Shown in pieces: positions 7,376 through 15,359 of a stretch of DNA of 33,357 nt. The DNA is from Clostridia bacterium (GTDB lineage Bacteria; Bacillota; Clostridia; TANB77; CAG-508): positions 1 to 33,357 of the forward strand of contig JAAVXM010000010.1 of the NCBI GenBank assembly GCA_022790575.1. Reading direction: 5' to 3'. The notes under the pieces are model-generated. The model had not been told where the DNA came from. It made no database searches and worked only from the letters and a program-made list of their open reading frames with translations. Position 1 is the first letter of the stretch. Each line of letters begins with the position of its first letter. The position numbers and the translations under genes were made by a program.

Positions 7376-8984
7376 ATGGTAGGTGTAAATAGAGGAGCAC
7401 TATTAGAATTTAATAATTACCAAACATACAATGAAAAAACAATATACAAAGTTGCAATATATTTGAGATTATCAAGAGACGACGAAAGTATTCGGGGATT
7501 CTGAAAGCATTATAAATCAAAGAGAGTTTTTAACAAAGTATGTAAAAACTCAAACAAACTGGGAATTAGTGGATATATACATTGATGATGGATATACAGG
7601 GACAAACTTTAATAGACCAGACTTTATCAGGATGAAAAAAGATGTAGAAGCGGGAAGAATAAACCTAATAATAACAAAAGATTTATCAAGACTTGGTAGG
7701 GATTACATTGAAACAGGCTTCTACTTAGAAAAATACTTCCCACAAAAAAGAGTTAGATATATTGCAGTAAATGATGGAATTGATACATTTGAGAAAAACA
7801 ATGGAAATAATGATATGGGAGCTTTTAAGTCGGTAGTTAATGATATGTATGCAAAAGACATTTCAAAAAAGGTAAGAACTGCCAAGAAAACAAAGGCAGA
7901 AAAAGGAGAGTTCATTGGAGCATTTGCACCTTATGGATATAAGAAACATCCAAATGATATTACAAAGCTTGTGATAGATGAAGAAGTAGCAGATGTTGTA
8001 AGATACATATTTAGTGAATACAACAAAGGAAATGGACTAGCATATATAGCAAGAAGATTAAATGAAAGAAAGATAGAATGCCCATCAATTTACAAACAGA
8101 AAACAAGTAAATTCCATTGTAAAACACTTACAAGATTATGGGGGCATGAAACAATAAAAAGTATACTTACAAATCGAGTGTACATAGGAGAGCTAATTCA
8201 AAGAAAAGGAGAAATGGTAAGCTATAAAGTAAAAAAATATATTAGTTTACCAGAAAGTGAACATACAGTAAAAAAGAATGCACATGACCCTATAATCAGT
8301 GAAGAAGAGTTTAATCTAGCCCAAGATATGCTTAAGTTAAGAATTCATAAAAGCCATAATAAACAAACTAAAGAACATCTACTATCAGGACTTTTATATT
8401 GCCCAAGATGTGGTAATAAATATAGATACCAAAAGCAAACAGGCTTAAAAGACGATATGGTTGCAATATGCAGTATGTATAATAGATATGGAAAAGAATA
8501 TTGCACAAGAGTGGCAATCAAGGAAAGCATTTTAGATAAAGCAGTAAAAGACGATTTAAAAGCTATGGCACAGGAAAAAATAAACAGTCAAAAACTTATA
8601 AGTATAGAAGAAGTAAACAATATTAGAAAAGACAAAGCAAAGCTAAACAAATCAAAGTTTGATTATGAAAGAAGAATAGCTGAAATAGATAGAATAATAA
8701 AAGCAAGCTATGAAGATAAAGTAAATGGGATTTTGACAGTAGGGGAGTACATAAAGATGACAGATGAATATAAAAAAGAAAAAGAAGAATTATTATTAAA
8801 AGTGAAAGAACTAGAAAAGAATTTAAGTACATATAAAGAAACAAAAGAAGATGAACTAACAAAAATTATAAAAAATATAACTGATTTTGAGATAGTAGAC
8901 AAGGAAACAATAGTTAGTTTAATTAATAGAATAGAAATAATAAATTCAGAGACTATTAAGATATATTATAAGTTCTCCGAATAA
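7376..8984 (+). CDS. Large serine recombinase (one +1 shift)
   Basis: ATG 7376 after AAAAAGGAGTGAAGAGTAT. With CGG 7493 shifted the protein is 535 aa, normal for TndX/TnpX-type recombinases. Order: resolvase domain with catalytic Ser33 in YLRLSRDDE, GDSESIINQR, and DGYTGTNFNRPDF, LIITKDLSRLGRDY; recombinase domain (~170-300; PYGYKKHP, IARRLNERKI, ILTNRVYIGEL); zinc-ribbon LLYCPRCGNKYRY with a later CSMYNRYGKEYC; long C-terminal coiled coil. It would catalyse integration and excision of the 1790-9056 element at the TGTGCATGG core. Without the shift only a 41-aa peptide is made, and no internal start would retain the catalytic Ser. The shift falls six codons after that Ser. Confidence 0.9.
7493..7495 (+). 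other. CGG +1 shift site 5 (serine recombinase)
   Basis: GAA AGT ATT CGG GGA TTC TGA becomes GAA AGT ATT GGG GAT TCT GAA AGC, restoring the conserved GDSESI(x)NQR segment. The quadruplet is CGGG. Confidence 0.85.
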
Positions 8985-9030
8985 AAATTTAAAAAAAAAT
9001 TGCCCTTTGGACTGTGTTAGTCTTCTTAAA

Positions 9031-9056
9031 TCTATCCCAATAGGAACTGTGCATGG
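9031..9056. other. Right attachment site (attR) of the 7.26-kb element
   Basis: TCTATCCCAATAGGAAC directly precedes the second copy of TGTGCATGG (9048-9056). Together with 1790-1820 it defines an attP of the circular element with a dyad around the core (TCTATCCCA arms). The empty target (attB) would read AATTAAT, TGTGCATGG, AATGCAG. Confidence 0.7.
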
Positions 9057-9639
9057 AATGCAGATGATATTGACAAAATACTAGAAGTGCTTGATAGACG
9101 TAATATAAAAGTGACATTTTTTATGGTAGGAGATTGGGTAGAAAAATTTCCAGAAAGTGTAAAGAAGATTATGAATGCAGGTCATGAAATACGGGAATCA
9201 TTCCATGACTCATGCACATGTTGCAAAATTAAGCTATGAACAAAATGTAAATGAAATCCTAAAATGCACAGAAAAAATAAAAGATATTACTGGTAAAGAG
9301 ACAAAATTATATAGATGCCCATATGGAGAATATAATGATACTGTAATTAAATCAGCAACAGAAAATGAATATAAGGTTGTTCAATGGTCAATAGATACTT
9401 TAGATTACGAAGGACTAGATGAAAGTCAAATGATAGATAGGATAAATAAAGGACTAAAAAATGGGAGCATTATTTTAATGCATAATGGAACAGAAAATAC
9501 AGCAAATAGTTTAGAAGGGATTATAAAAGACATTCAAGAAAAAGGCTATAATCTTGTGAAGGTATCAGAACTTTTACATAATGAAAATTATGAAATTGAT
9601 GCAAATGGTATGCAAAAAATAAAAAGTGGCATAAATTAA
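9057..9639 (+). pseudogene. Polysaccharide deacetylase (PdaB-like), 3' fragment (one +1 shift)
   Basis: Continues the gene begun at 1595. With the CGG at 9192 shifted it gives NADDIDKILEVL, KVTFFMVGDWVE, GHEIGNHSMTH (the metal-binding HxxxH of NodB deacetylases), RCPYGEYN, VVQWSIDTLDYEG and ILMHN, so the NodB motifs after the first are all present. It has no own start or ribosome site and is dead unless the upstream element excises. Extracellular peptidoglycan/polysaccharide N-deacetylation is the family activity. The neighbours 9689-11105 are in the same direction. Confidence 0.87.
9192..9194 (+). other. CGG +1 shift site 6 (deacetylase)
   Basis: GAA ATA CGG GAA TCA becomes GAA ATA GGG AAT CAT, restoring the NodB motif GHEIGNHS. 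The quadruplet is CGGG. This is one of the clearest sites, because the Gly and the following NHS are near-invariant in the family. Confidence 0.85.
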
Positions 9640-9688
9640 AAATGTTGTGGATATAATAGAAGTGAATGTTTTAGCTTGGAGGAAAGAA

Positions 9689-10204
9689 ATGGCGTTTATT
9701 GGAATTATTGCAGACAATAAATATGAGAGTGGTTTAAAAAGAATTTTAGAAGGTAGAATAAATACGCCAAATAAAGAACATACAATAGTAGTTATAAATG
9801 ATAGGAGTATAGAAAATGTTAAAAATATACGTTTCGAAACTATACTAATTATGAATTTAAACAAGGTAGAAGAAAAACAAGAACTATTAAAAGAACTTTT
9901 CAAAAATTCAAAGTATTTAGTAATTAATGCAGATATGGAAAGTAATTTACAATTTACAGAAGATATGAAACTTAATGTTATAACTTTTGGATTTAATTCA
10001 AAGTCAACGATAACAGCGTCAAGTGTAGAAGAAAATTTTATAATTTGTATTCAAAGAAACATAATAGATATAAACAAAAAAACGCTAGAACCCCAAGAAA
10101 TAGAAGTTAAAGTTATAGATAAGAAACTTTCAAATAATAGTCATAATCTTATGGGAATTGCATCAATCCTTCTAATTTATGGCAAAAAAGAAATTTTTTT
10201 CTAA
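9689..10204 (+). CDS. Conserved-looking protein of unknown function
   Basis: ATG at 9689 is chosen because TTGGAGGAAAGAA precedes it directly; earlier in-frame starts lie upstream of that ribosome site. The 171-aa product has IGIIADNK, HTIVVIND, TILIMNL, YLVINADMESN and VITFGFNSKSTITASS, a Rossmann-like alternation of strands. The last pattern (VITFGFNSKST) recalls the central domain of Mur-ligase-type enzymes, but no ATP-binding loop is visible. It starts 49 nt after the deacetylase, probably the same transcript. Function not assigned. Confidence 0.65.
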   Translation: MAFIGIIADNKYESGLKRILEGRINTPNKEHTIVVINDRSIENVKNIRFETILIMNLNKVEEKQELLKELFKNSKYLVINADMESNLQFTEDMKLNVITFGFNSKSTITASSVEENFIICIQRNIIDINKKTLEPQEIEVKVIDKKLSNNSHNLMGIASILLIYGKKEIFF

Positions 10205-10221
10205 AAAATTAACATTTTATG

Positions 10222-10250
10222 TAGACAAAACTAAAATTATGTAGTATAAT
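10222..10250 (+). promoter_or_regulatory. Sigma-A promoter of the SSB gene
   Basis: TAGACA (10222-10227), 17-nt spacer, TATAAT (10245-10250). Confidence 0.7.
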
Positions 10251-10301
10251 AAAAGAGTAAATTGCTAAAAAAGAGGAATAAACAATAGAAAAACATAATA
10301 T

Positions 10302-11105
10302 TTGCAAAGGAATTTGCAAAAAGAAATATACGTAAGAAATAAACAAATGTACACAAATAATACCTACGTAGAAGATAGGGAGGAACAGAAAAATAACACA
10401 AATTATTTGGATAATAACCATTTAGTATTAGTGGGAAAAATCACAAGCGAAAAAAAATTTAGTCATGAAATTTATGGAGAAAGTTTTTACATATTTGATT
10501 TAGAAGTTCCACGTTTAAGTGAAACATTTGACATTATTCCTGTTACAATTTCAGAAAGATTAATTGATGACAATGAATTACAGATTGGCAAAAAGTTAAT
10601 TGTAAAGGGACAATTTAGGTCTTACAATAGTTATGAAAATGAAAAGAACAAATTAATTCTTACAGTTTTTGCAAAAGATATAATATTCGAAAAAGACATT
10701 GAAGAAAAAGTAGAAGAAGATGAAGAAATTAATTTGGAAATTTCAAATGAAGTTGTTTTAATTGGACACATTTGCAAAAAGCCAATTTATAGAAAGACAC
10801 CTTTTGGACGTGAAATTGCAGACCTTTTACTTGCAGTAAATAGAGCATACAGCAAATCAGATTACATACCAGCAATAGCATGGGGAAGAAATGCAAGATT
10901 TTGTGATCATCTAGAAGTTGGTGCACAAGTAAAAGCAATTGGTCGTGTACAATCAAGAAAGTATGAAAAGAAATTTGAAGATGGAAGTACAATAGAAAGA
11001 GTAGCTTATGAAGTATCTATTTCTAGCTTAGAAGTTATTAATGAAAAAGAAGAAGATAATGAAAGCGAAACAGAACATGAAATGAGCGAAGCGGAAGCTG
11101 TATAA
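10302..11105 (+). CDS. Single-stranded DNA-binding protein with two OB folds
   Basis: 267 aa if started at TTG 10302; TTG 10314 and ATG 10347 are alternatives, none with a clear ribosome site. Residues ~40-130 form one OB-like domain (NHLVLVGKITSEKKF...YIFDLEVPRLSETFDIIPVTIS) and ~150-245 a second (EVVLIGHICKKPIYRKTPFGREIADLLLAVNR, YIPAIAWGRNARF, VGAQVKAIGRVQSRKYEKK), followed by an acidic tail. The second domain matches primosomal PriB/SSB-type OB folds; tandem-OB SSB-like proteins occur in gut Clostridia. Role inferred: binding single-stranded DNA in replication or repair. It has its own promoter and ends at a large hairpin. Confidence 0.75.
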   Translation: MQRNLQKEIYVRNKQMYTNNTYVEDREEQKNNTNYLDNNHLVLVGKITSEKKFSHEIYGESFYIFDLEVPRLSETFDIIPVTISERLIDDNELQIGKKLIVKGQFRSYNSYENEKNKLILTVFAKDIIFEKDIEEKVEEDEEINLEISNEVVLIGHICKKPIYRKTPFGREIADLLLAVNRAYSKSDYIPAIAWGRNARFCDHLEVGAQVKAIGRVQSRKYEKKFEDGSTIERVAYEVSISSLEVINEKEEDNESETEHEMSEAEAV

Positions 11106-11127
11106 ATATAATATAGAAAATATCATC

Positions 11128-11192
11128 CTTAACATAAAACTAAAAAAGCATGGATTTTAATTTTATCCATGCTTTTTTAGTTTTATGTTAAG
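11128..11192. terminator. Bidirectional terminator with perfect 28-bp stem
   Basis: Arms 11128-11155 and 11165-11192 are perfectly complementary around a 9-nt loop (TTTAATTTT). Each strand ends its stem with A/T-rich sequence including a T6 run. It separates the convergent genes at 10302-11105 (+) and 11201-11452 (-). The perfect length is unusual for a terminator. Confidence 0.8.
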
Positions 11193-11200
11193 AGAAAGAA

Positions 11201-11452
11201 TTATGCTAAGTCTTTTTTTATTTTATCCATTGCAAGTGCACAAGCAAAAAATGAGGCACTGAATGATATTGAAAGAGAAACTATTTTTATACCTATGTAA
11301 TAAATCAAATTAGAGTTTTTGAAAGATATGTAATAAAGTAAGAAAATAGTTCCTATTAGTGAAATTACAAGTGAAAAGTATAATCCATTAATCATTATTT
11401 TTTTTATTTTTAAATCAAAGTTTTTAACTGTATTAGAAAGTTTTTCAATCAT
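11201..11452 (-). CDS. Small two-helix membrane protein
   Basis: ATG at 11452 is preferred over 11467 because GGAG lies 9 nt before it. The 83-aa product has two hydrophobic segments (MINGLYFSLVISLIGTIFLL and IGIKIVSLSISFSASFFACA, the latter broken by Ser) and basic ends (KKIM, KIKKDLA). No named family recognised. The A/T-rich region upstream contains GTTAACATAAAAC, also present in the terminator stem. Function unknown. Confidence 0.6.
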   Translation of the reverse strand: MIEKLSNTVKNFDLKIKKIMINGLYFSLVISLIGTIFLLYYISFKNSNLIYYIGIKIVSLSISFSASFFACALAMDKIKKDLA

Positions 11453-11566
11453 ATATATCATCTCCATAAATATATGTTAACATAAAACAAAACTATGTGC
11501 AAATGTAATTATTGGTAATTATCAATAAAAAATAGTTATATTGCAGAAAAAATTAAAAAATAAATA

Positions 11567-11595
11567 TTGAAATCAATATTAACTTATGATAAAAT
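11567..11595 (+). promoter_or_regulatory. Sigma-A promoter of the YobA-like gene
   Basis: TTGAAA (11567-11572), 17-nt spacer, TAAAAT (11590-11595). The TTG of the -35 box looks like a start codon in frame with the gene but is not one. Confidence 0.75.
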
Positions 11596-11629
11596 TAGCG
11601 ATATAAAATTAAACAAAGGAGAAGAATGT

Positions 11630-12191
11630 ATGAAAGAAGAGAAAAAGGGAAAAATTTCACTTTTGCTAATGATTGGAGTTGTATTCATATGTATAATTGC
11701 ATTAATAATAATGCTTTTTTCAAACAAGGGCAGAAAAGAAACAAATACATACAAAGAAGGAAATGAAATAGTAGCAAATGAAAATATGTCAGAAAAAATG
11801 AATGGAATAGTTGTAAAAGCAGAAGATAAATATTTATATGCAATATTCCCAGATAATAATATCGGACTATGCTCAGTTAGCTATACAAAAGAAGGCGATA
11901 TTGGTTTTAGACAAGGGCAAGAAATAGCAATTTTTTTTAATGGAGCTATAGCAGAAACCTATCCAAGTCAGATTAGTAATGTACGGAAAAATCGAAATAG
12001 TAAAGGATAAAAGTGAGTTTGAAATTCCAAGAGAAGCTATGCAATATTGTTATAGTAAAAAAGAAAACGTAATTATGTCACTAGAGGAGTTTACAAAAGA
12101 AAAAATTGTAATAAAGGTTACAGATACAAATAGTGTACCATATGAATTTTCAAATAATTTTACATGTATACTGTTAGATGTAAATAAATGA
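11630..12191 (+). CDS. Membrane-anchored YobA/DUF3221-like protein (one +1 shift)
   Basis: ATG 11630 follows AAAGGAGAAGA. With CGG 11984 shifted the product is 186 aa. Residues ~8-29 are one membrane segment (ISLLLMIGVVFICIIALIIM). The outer part contains MNGIVVKAEDKYLYAI, GQEIAIFFNG and AETYPSQISNVGKIEIVK, the order seen in YobA/DUF3221 proteins (a small OB-like domain with Y-P-x-Q-I). Without the shift the last ~70 residues are lost and replaced by a short basic tail. Its role is unknown. The stop codon lies inside the terminator hairpin. Confidence 0.7.
11984..11986 (+). other. CGG +1 shift site 7 (YobA-like gene)
   Basis: AAT GTA CGG AAA AAT becomes AAT GTA GGA AAA ATC GAA. The quadruplet is CGGA. 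The shifted frame reads on for 68 codons to a hairpin terminator. Confidence 0.75.
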
Positions 12192-12210
12192 GTTTACATC
12201 TAATTTTTTT
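12175..12210 (+). terminator. Terminator of the YobA-like gene
   Basis: TAGATGTAAA (12175-12184) pairs with TTTACATCTA (12193-12202), followed by a run of seven T. The gene's TGA (12189-12191) is in the loop. Confidence 0.8.
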
Positions 12211-12412
12211 GGTTGTAAAATTATTTACAAAGAATTTAAGTTAGAACATCAACTTACAGAGGTCTTAGAATCTATCAAATTGACAGTTCGACTTTTATTC
12301 CTATTATTAATTTAGTTTTAGATAGTGAGGGCATCGACTCTATATAACAAGCATGATGAAATAATAGTAGAGGTAAAAGACTTAAATTCAAAAAGAAAGT
12401 AGGTGAATAATT
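12211..12412 (+). ncRNA. Candidate IS110 bridge-RNA region (left end of the IS)
   Basis: About 200 non-coding nt directly upstream of the IS110 transposase, the place and size of the bridge RNA in IS110-family elements. Local hairpins are visible (GTTAGAACATCAAC, 12239-12252) and unpaired stretches that could be guide loops. No covariation or target match could be checked, so this is a positional call. Confidence 0.35.
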
Positions 12413-13618
12413 TTGAAAACAGTATTAAGTGTAGATGTTGCTAAAAACAAAAGTATGATAATGCTTATGAATAGTGATGGAGAGATACTTATTGATACAA
12501 AAGAAATAAATCATAATTTAGAGGATTTTGAAAAAGTAAAAGAAGATATAAAAGGAATTAATCCACAAAATCTAACCGTATTTATGGAATCAACAGGTAC
12601 ATATCATTTGCCAGTAGAAAGATATTTTAAAGAAAATGGCTTTAATACTTTAGTTATCAATAGTTTAACAACTAAAAACAATTATGATACTATTAGAAAA
12701 ACAAAAACAGATAAAAAAGACTGTTACAGATTAGCAAAGTTATTTTTTGTAAATGAAGTAGAATATCACGATTTATCTAAAAAGGATTTATACGCTAATT
12801 TAAAAGCAATGACAAGACAATACTTTTATTTACTCCAGAATAATGTTAGCTGTAAAAATAGATACAAGAGATTAATAAATATATGCTTTCCAGAACTAGA
12901 AAAAATTTTTAAATCAACAAGAATTTATGATGATACAGCATTGAGCTTTATTAAAAAATTTCCACATGCAGAGATAGTAAAAGAGAAGCGAATTGATGCA
13001 ATGTATAATAATTTATATAAGACAAATGGAAGAAATTTAAACTTTTACAAAAGACTAGCAGAAACTATAAAAACAGCTTCAGCTAACTCTTATCCTGGAG
13101 TTGATAAAGACCATGAAGATGTAAAAAATCTTTCAGATATGTCTAAAATAGTACAGAATAATAACAATATCATAAATAAATTAAGAGAAAAAATGATAAA
13201 AACAGCAAAACAATCTCCATATTATAAAATAATAAATTCGTTTTATGGAATAGGAGAAATACTAACGGCAGAAATACTTGGAGAATTAGGAGATATAACA
13301 AGATTTGATAGTCCAAAGGAAATAATAGCGTTTTGTGGACTTAATCCAACAATAAAACAGTCTGGAAAAAGTATAAATGTGAAAGGAGCGATATCAAAAA
13401 GAGGAAATAAATATGCAAGATATATATTATTTAATTGTAGTCAAATGGTAGTAAAATTAGGAGCTTCAAATTATCCAGAACATCCAGTATATATTTATTA
13501 CCAAAGTAAAAAAGCAGAAGGCAAACATTATTATGAAAGCCTAACTGCTTGTTCTACAAAAATCCTAAGAATGTTATATTCTATGTGCAAAAATAATAAA
13601 CAATTCTTAGAAAAATAA
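12413..13618 (+). CDS. IS110-family transposase (recombinase)
   Basis: 401 aa, full length for the family, start TTG 12413 after GTAGGTGAATAATT. The N-terminal RuvC-like DEDD domain shows SVDVAKNKS (Asp8), FMESTGTYH and KTDKKDCYRLA. The C-terminal Transposase_20 domain shows FYGIGEILTAEILGELGD and FCGLNPTIKQSGKSINVKGAISKRGNKYAR, which includes the catalytic Ser region. These enzymes are guided by a bridge RNA encoded in the element's non-coding end. No frame damage; the one CGG triplet (13266) is out of frame, so the element appears intact. It shares the AT-rich codon use of its host. Confidence 0.92.
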   Translation: MKTVLSVDVAKNKSMIMLMNSDGEILIDTKEINHNLEDFEKVKEDIKGINPQNLTVFMESTGTYHLPVERYFKENGFNTLVINSLTTKNNYDTIRKTKTDKKDCYRLAKLFFVNEVEYHDLSKKDLYANLKAMTRQYFYLLQNNVSCKNRYKRLINICFPELEKIFKSTRIYDDTALSFIKKFPHAEIVKEKRIDAMYNNLYKTNGRNLNFYKRLAETIKTASANSYPGVDKDHEDVKNLSDMSKIVQNNNNIINKLREKMIKTAKQSPYYKIINSFYGIGEILTAEILGELGDITRFDSPKEIIAFCGLNPTIKQSGKSINVKGAISKRGNKYARYILFNCSQMVVKLGASNYPEHPVYIYYQSKKAEGKHYYESLTACSTKILRMLYSMCKNNKQFLEK

Positions 13619-13975
13619 CTATAATTGAATTTTATCATAAAAGAAGTGAAAAAGATACAATTTTTTAAAAAATATATCGTTTTCGCTTGTTTGCCATACG
13701 AAAAAATAATATAATAAATTTACAAAAAGGGGCTTGACAAAAATTAGATAGTCATGTATAAAAATTATGATATACTTTTATTAAATTGATTGATATTTGT
13801 ATCAATCGTTATGAGAGTTGAAAAAGTTGTAGATAACTACGCCAATTTCATCAATTTATAACAAAAAAATTTTTTATATAAATGAGTGGAGTACACTTTA
13901 CAAAGGAACAGTTTTATTGCAAGTTATCAAAACACTTAAAATATAAATATTGAATAAAAGGAGATTAAATAATTT
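13619..13975. other. 357-nt spacer with IS right end and a promoter
   Basis: AAGTGAAAAAGATA and TATCGTTTTCGCTT (13645-13688) pair at 12 of 14 positions and could be the terminator or right end of the IS. The promoter at 13734-13762 follows. A small dyad TTGATATTTGTATCAA lies downstream of it and may be an operator. No gene of reasonable length was found. Confidence 0.45.
13734..13762 (+). promoter_or_regulatory. Sigma-A promoter of the zinc-ribbon gene
   Basis: TTGACA (13734-13739), 17-nt spacer, TATAAA (13757-13762). The 5' leader to 13976 is about 200 nt. Confidence 0.75.
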
Positions 13976-14635
13976 ATGAGATGTAATATTAGATATATAG
14001 AAGACAATGATGGTCTAGATTATTGGTGCTTAACTCATAAAGCAAAAGCTAATGTAATTGATGGTCAAAGACCAAGCTGTTGTGATTGTAAATATAAAGA
14101 AAGATATAAAAATATTGTAGAAATGGAAATAGAAGATATAGAGAATATAAAAATTATCTATCCCAATTTAAATAAAAATAATAATGTAAAAATATATATA
14201 AATGGTCAAGAATTTAATGGAATTATGAAATTAGAAAGTAGTATAATTGATTTAAAAGATTATGGAGGTTTAATGCTTTCTAAATTAAATAATATAGAAT
14301 TAAAAGCAAGTAAATGTCCATATTGTGGGGGAATGCATACAGATAATGGAATGTTTGCTTATAAACCACATAGTGAACATTTATGCATTTACTGTGGGCA
14401 TTTTTATAAAGTAGAAGAAGCTAATATTGGAAATGAACTTGCATTATATTTTGATTTTCCCAATATAGATTTAGAAGAAAATGCAGTTTCAATCGATGAA
14501 AAGTGTGAAGTAATATATGACTTGTTTACAGGGGATTTATTTGTAAATAATATTTCCTGCCAAAAAGTTCAAGTGAATAATAAAGAGATTGATGTAGTCA
14601 CATTTTTAAATGAAGTTTTAAAAAATGAATATTAA
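13976..14635 (+). CDS. Cys-rich, zinc-ribbon-type protein of unknown function
   Basis: 219 aa, ATG after AAAAGGAGATTAAATAATTT. Two clusters of likely metal ligands: N-terminal RCNIRY, YWCLTHKAKA and CCDCKYKE (residues ~2-42), and a central pair CPYCGG ... HLCIYCGHFYK (~118-148) forming a zinc ribbon. The rest is acidic and Ile/Asn-rich. I know no family with both. It has its own promoter and no operon partner. AT-rich codon use like the surrounding native genes. Confidence 0.6.
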   Translation: MRCNIRYIEDNDGLDYWCLTHKAKANVIDGQRPSCCDCKYKERYKNIVEMEIEDIENIKIIYPNLNKNNNVKIYINGQEFNGIMKLESSIIDLKDYGGLMLSKLNNIELKASKCPYCGGMHTDNGMFAYKPHSEHLCIYCGHFYKVEEANIGNELALYFDFPNIDLEENAVSIDEKCEVIYDLFTGDLFVNNISCQKVQVNNKEIDVVTFLNEVLKNEY

Positions 14636-14691
14636 TTAAAATCAAAAGATGAATCAAAAATAGAGGCTGTTAGATATGATGTTTATATTAC

Positions 14692-14720
14692 TTGTAAATT
14701 TATGTAAATTATGGTAAAAT
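14692..14720 (+). promoter_or_regulatory. Promoter of the 14753 gene
   Basis: TTGTAA (14692-14697), 17-nt spacer, TAAAAT (14715-14720), then the ribosome site GGAGG before 14753. Confidence 0.6.
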
Positions 14721-14752
14721 AGAACTATACAATTAATATTGGAGGTATTGTT

Positions 14753-15259
14753 ATGTTAGACATTGTATACTTTGTACCAGGAAAGAAGGGGCGGTATATC
14801 AATAGGAACTGGAAGGCTAAGATAACCGTTGGAAAGAACATTCATCAAGAGGGATATTATATGGGAACAGCGGTAGAAAGAGAAAATTGCTGGATTTTTT
14901 CTGGCAAGCCCTATATTCCATCTAAAATTGATATCCCTGCTGTTGTGGATTTCAATCCCAATCATTATCGTGCTGGAATAATCCAAGACAGCGTTCGCTA
15001 TTTCCTTGTGGAACATAAGAAAAGCGGCGGGCACTTTGTTATCTGCCAATATCTACTCAACACCATTCATTTAAAGTATAGGAAACTATATTTTTCTGAT
15101 TTGCTTTCATTTGTTCATGGGAAATGGAAAGTGATGAAGGAATGGCCGTCTAATGCAGAGTGGGGGCATGCAAATCGCAAGATGGAGGAATACTGGAGAA
15201 GGTATCATAACTACTATGGGGAAGACTTCGAAATAATTCGTGAACTTAATTGTTCATAA
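14753..15259 (+). CDS. Orphan protein, foreign composition, CGG read in frame
   Basis: 168 aa, ATG after TTGGAGGTATTGTT. It is rich in aromatic and basic residues (VYFVPGKKGRY, NRNWKAKITVG, NHYRAGIIQDSVRYFLVEHKK, GHANRKMEEYWRRYHNYY). No family recognised. Base and codon use (GGC, CTC, CGC, ATC) is visibly more GC-rich than the native genes, suggesting recent transfer. It contains an in-frame CGG (14792) after which the same frame continues 150 codons, unlike the native genes; a +1 shift there would stop after ten codons. It has its own promoter and terminator, so it looks like a single-gene cassette. Confidence 0.6.
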   Translation: MLDIVYFVPGKKGRYINRNWKAKITVGKNIHQEGYYMGTAVERENCWIFSGKPYIPSKIDIPAVVDFNPNHYRAGIIQDSVRYFLVEHKKSGGHFVICQYLLNTIHLKYRKLYFSDLLSFVHGKWKVMKEWPSNAEWGHANRKMEEYWRRYHNYYGEDFEIIRELNCS

Positions 15260-15266
15260 ATACCTC

Positions 15267-15301
15267 AGAGTGCATGAGCATTGTTCATGCACTCTATTTT
15301 G
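15267..15301 (+). terminator. Terminator of the 14753 gene
   Basis: AGAGTGCATGA (15267-15277) and TCATGCACTCT (15285-15295) pair perfectly around a 7-nt loop, followed by TATTTT. Confidence 0.85.
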
Positions 15302-15317
15302 TGATTTATTAATGTGA

Positions 15318-15323
15318 TATAAT
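15318..15323 (+). promoter_or_regulatory. Extended -10 box of the nucleosidase gene
   Basis: TGTGATATAAT: an extended -10 (TGA TATAAT) with a poor -35. The same TGTGATATA occurs in the promoters at 17265 and 18433. Confidence 0.5.
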
Positions 15324-15359
15324 CTGAAGAAATAGAAAAGGAAGGAAAAATAAAGAAAG

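Larger units (their letters stand above)
1790..9056 (+). mobile_element. 7.26-kb integrated element with large serine recombinase, inserted in a deacetylase gene
   Basis: The ends are defined by the split gene. TGTGCATGG occurs at 1790-1798, where the deacetylase stops making sense, and at 9048-9056, where it resumes. Just inside both ends lie inverted matches: ATGGGATAGA (1811-1820) and TCTATCCCAAT (9031-9041). Dyad-symmetric att sites around a short core are what large serine recombinases use, and such a recombinase (7376-8984) lies at the right end. Cargo is toxin-antitoxin and nuclease-like genes, with no conjugation genes, so it would need a helper to transfer. Excision would restore the deacetylase reading frame exactly. 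Confidence 0.85.

Noticed and set aside
10286..10336. Short ATA-initiated peptide (EKHNICKGICKKKYT) before the SSB gene, with AAGAGGAA upstream
   Set aside because: Only about 17 codons, no canonical start; could be a leader peptide or a remnant of a Cys-containing protein, but not supportable alone.
11567..11629. Upstream TTG start extending the YobA-like protein
   Set aside because: The TTG is the -35 box of a good promoter; ATG 11630 has the ribosome site.
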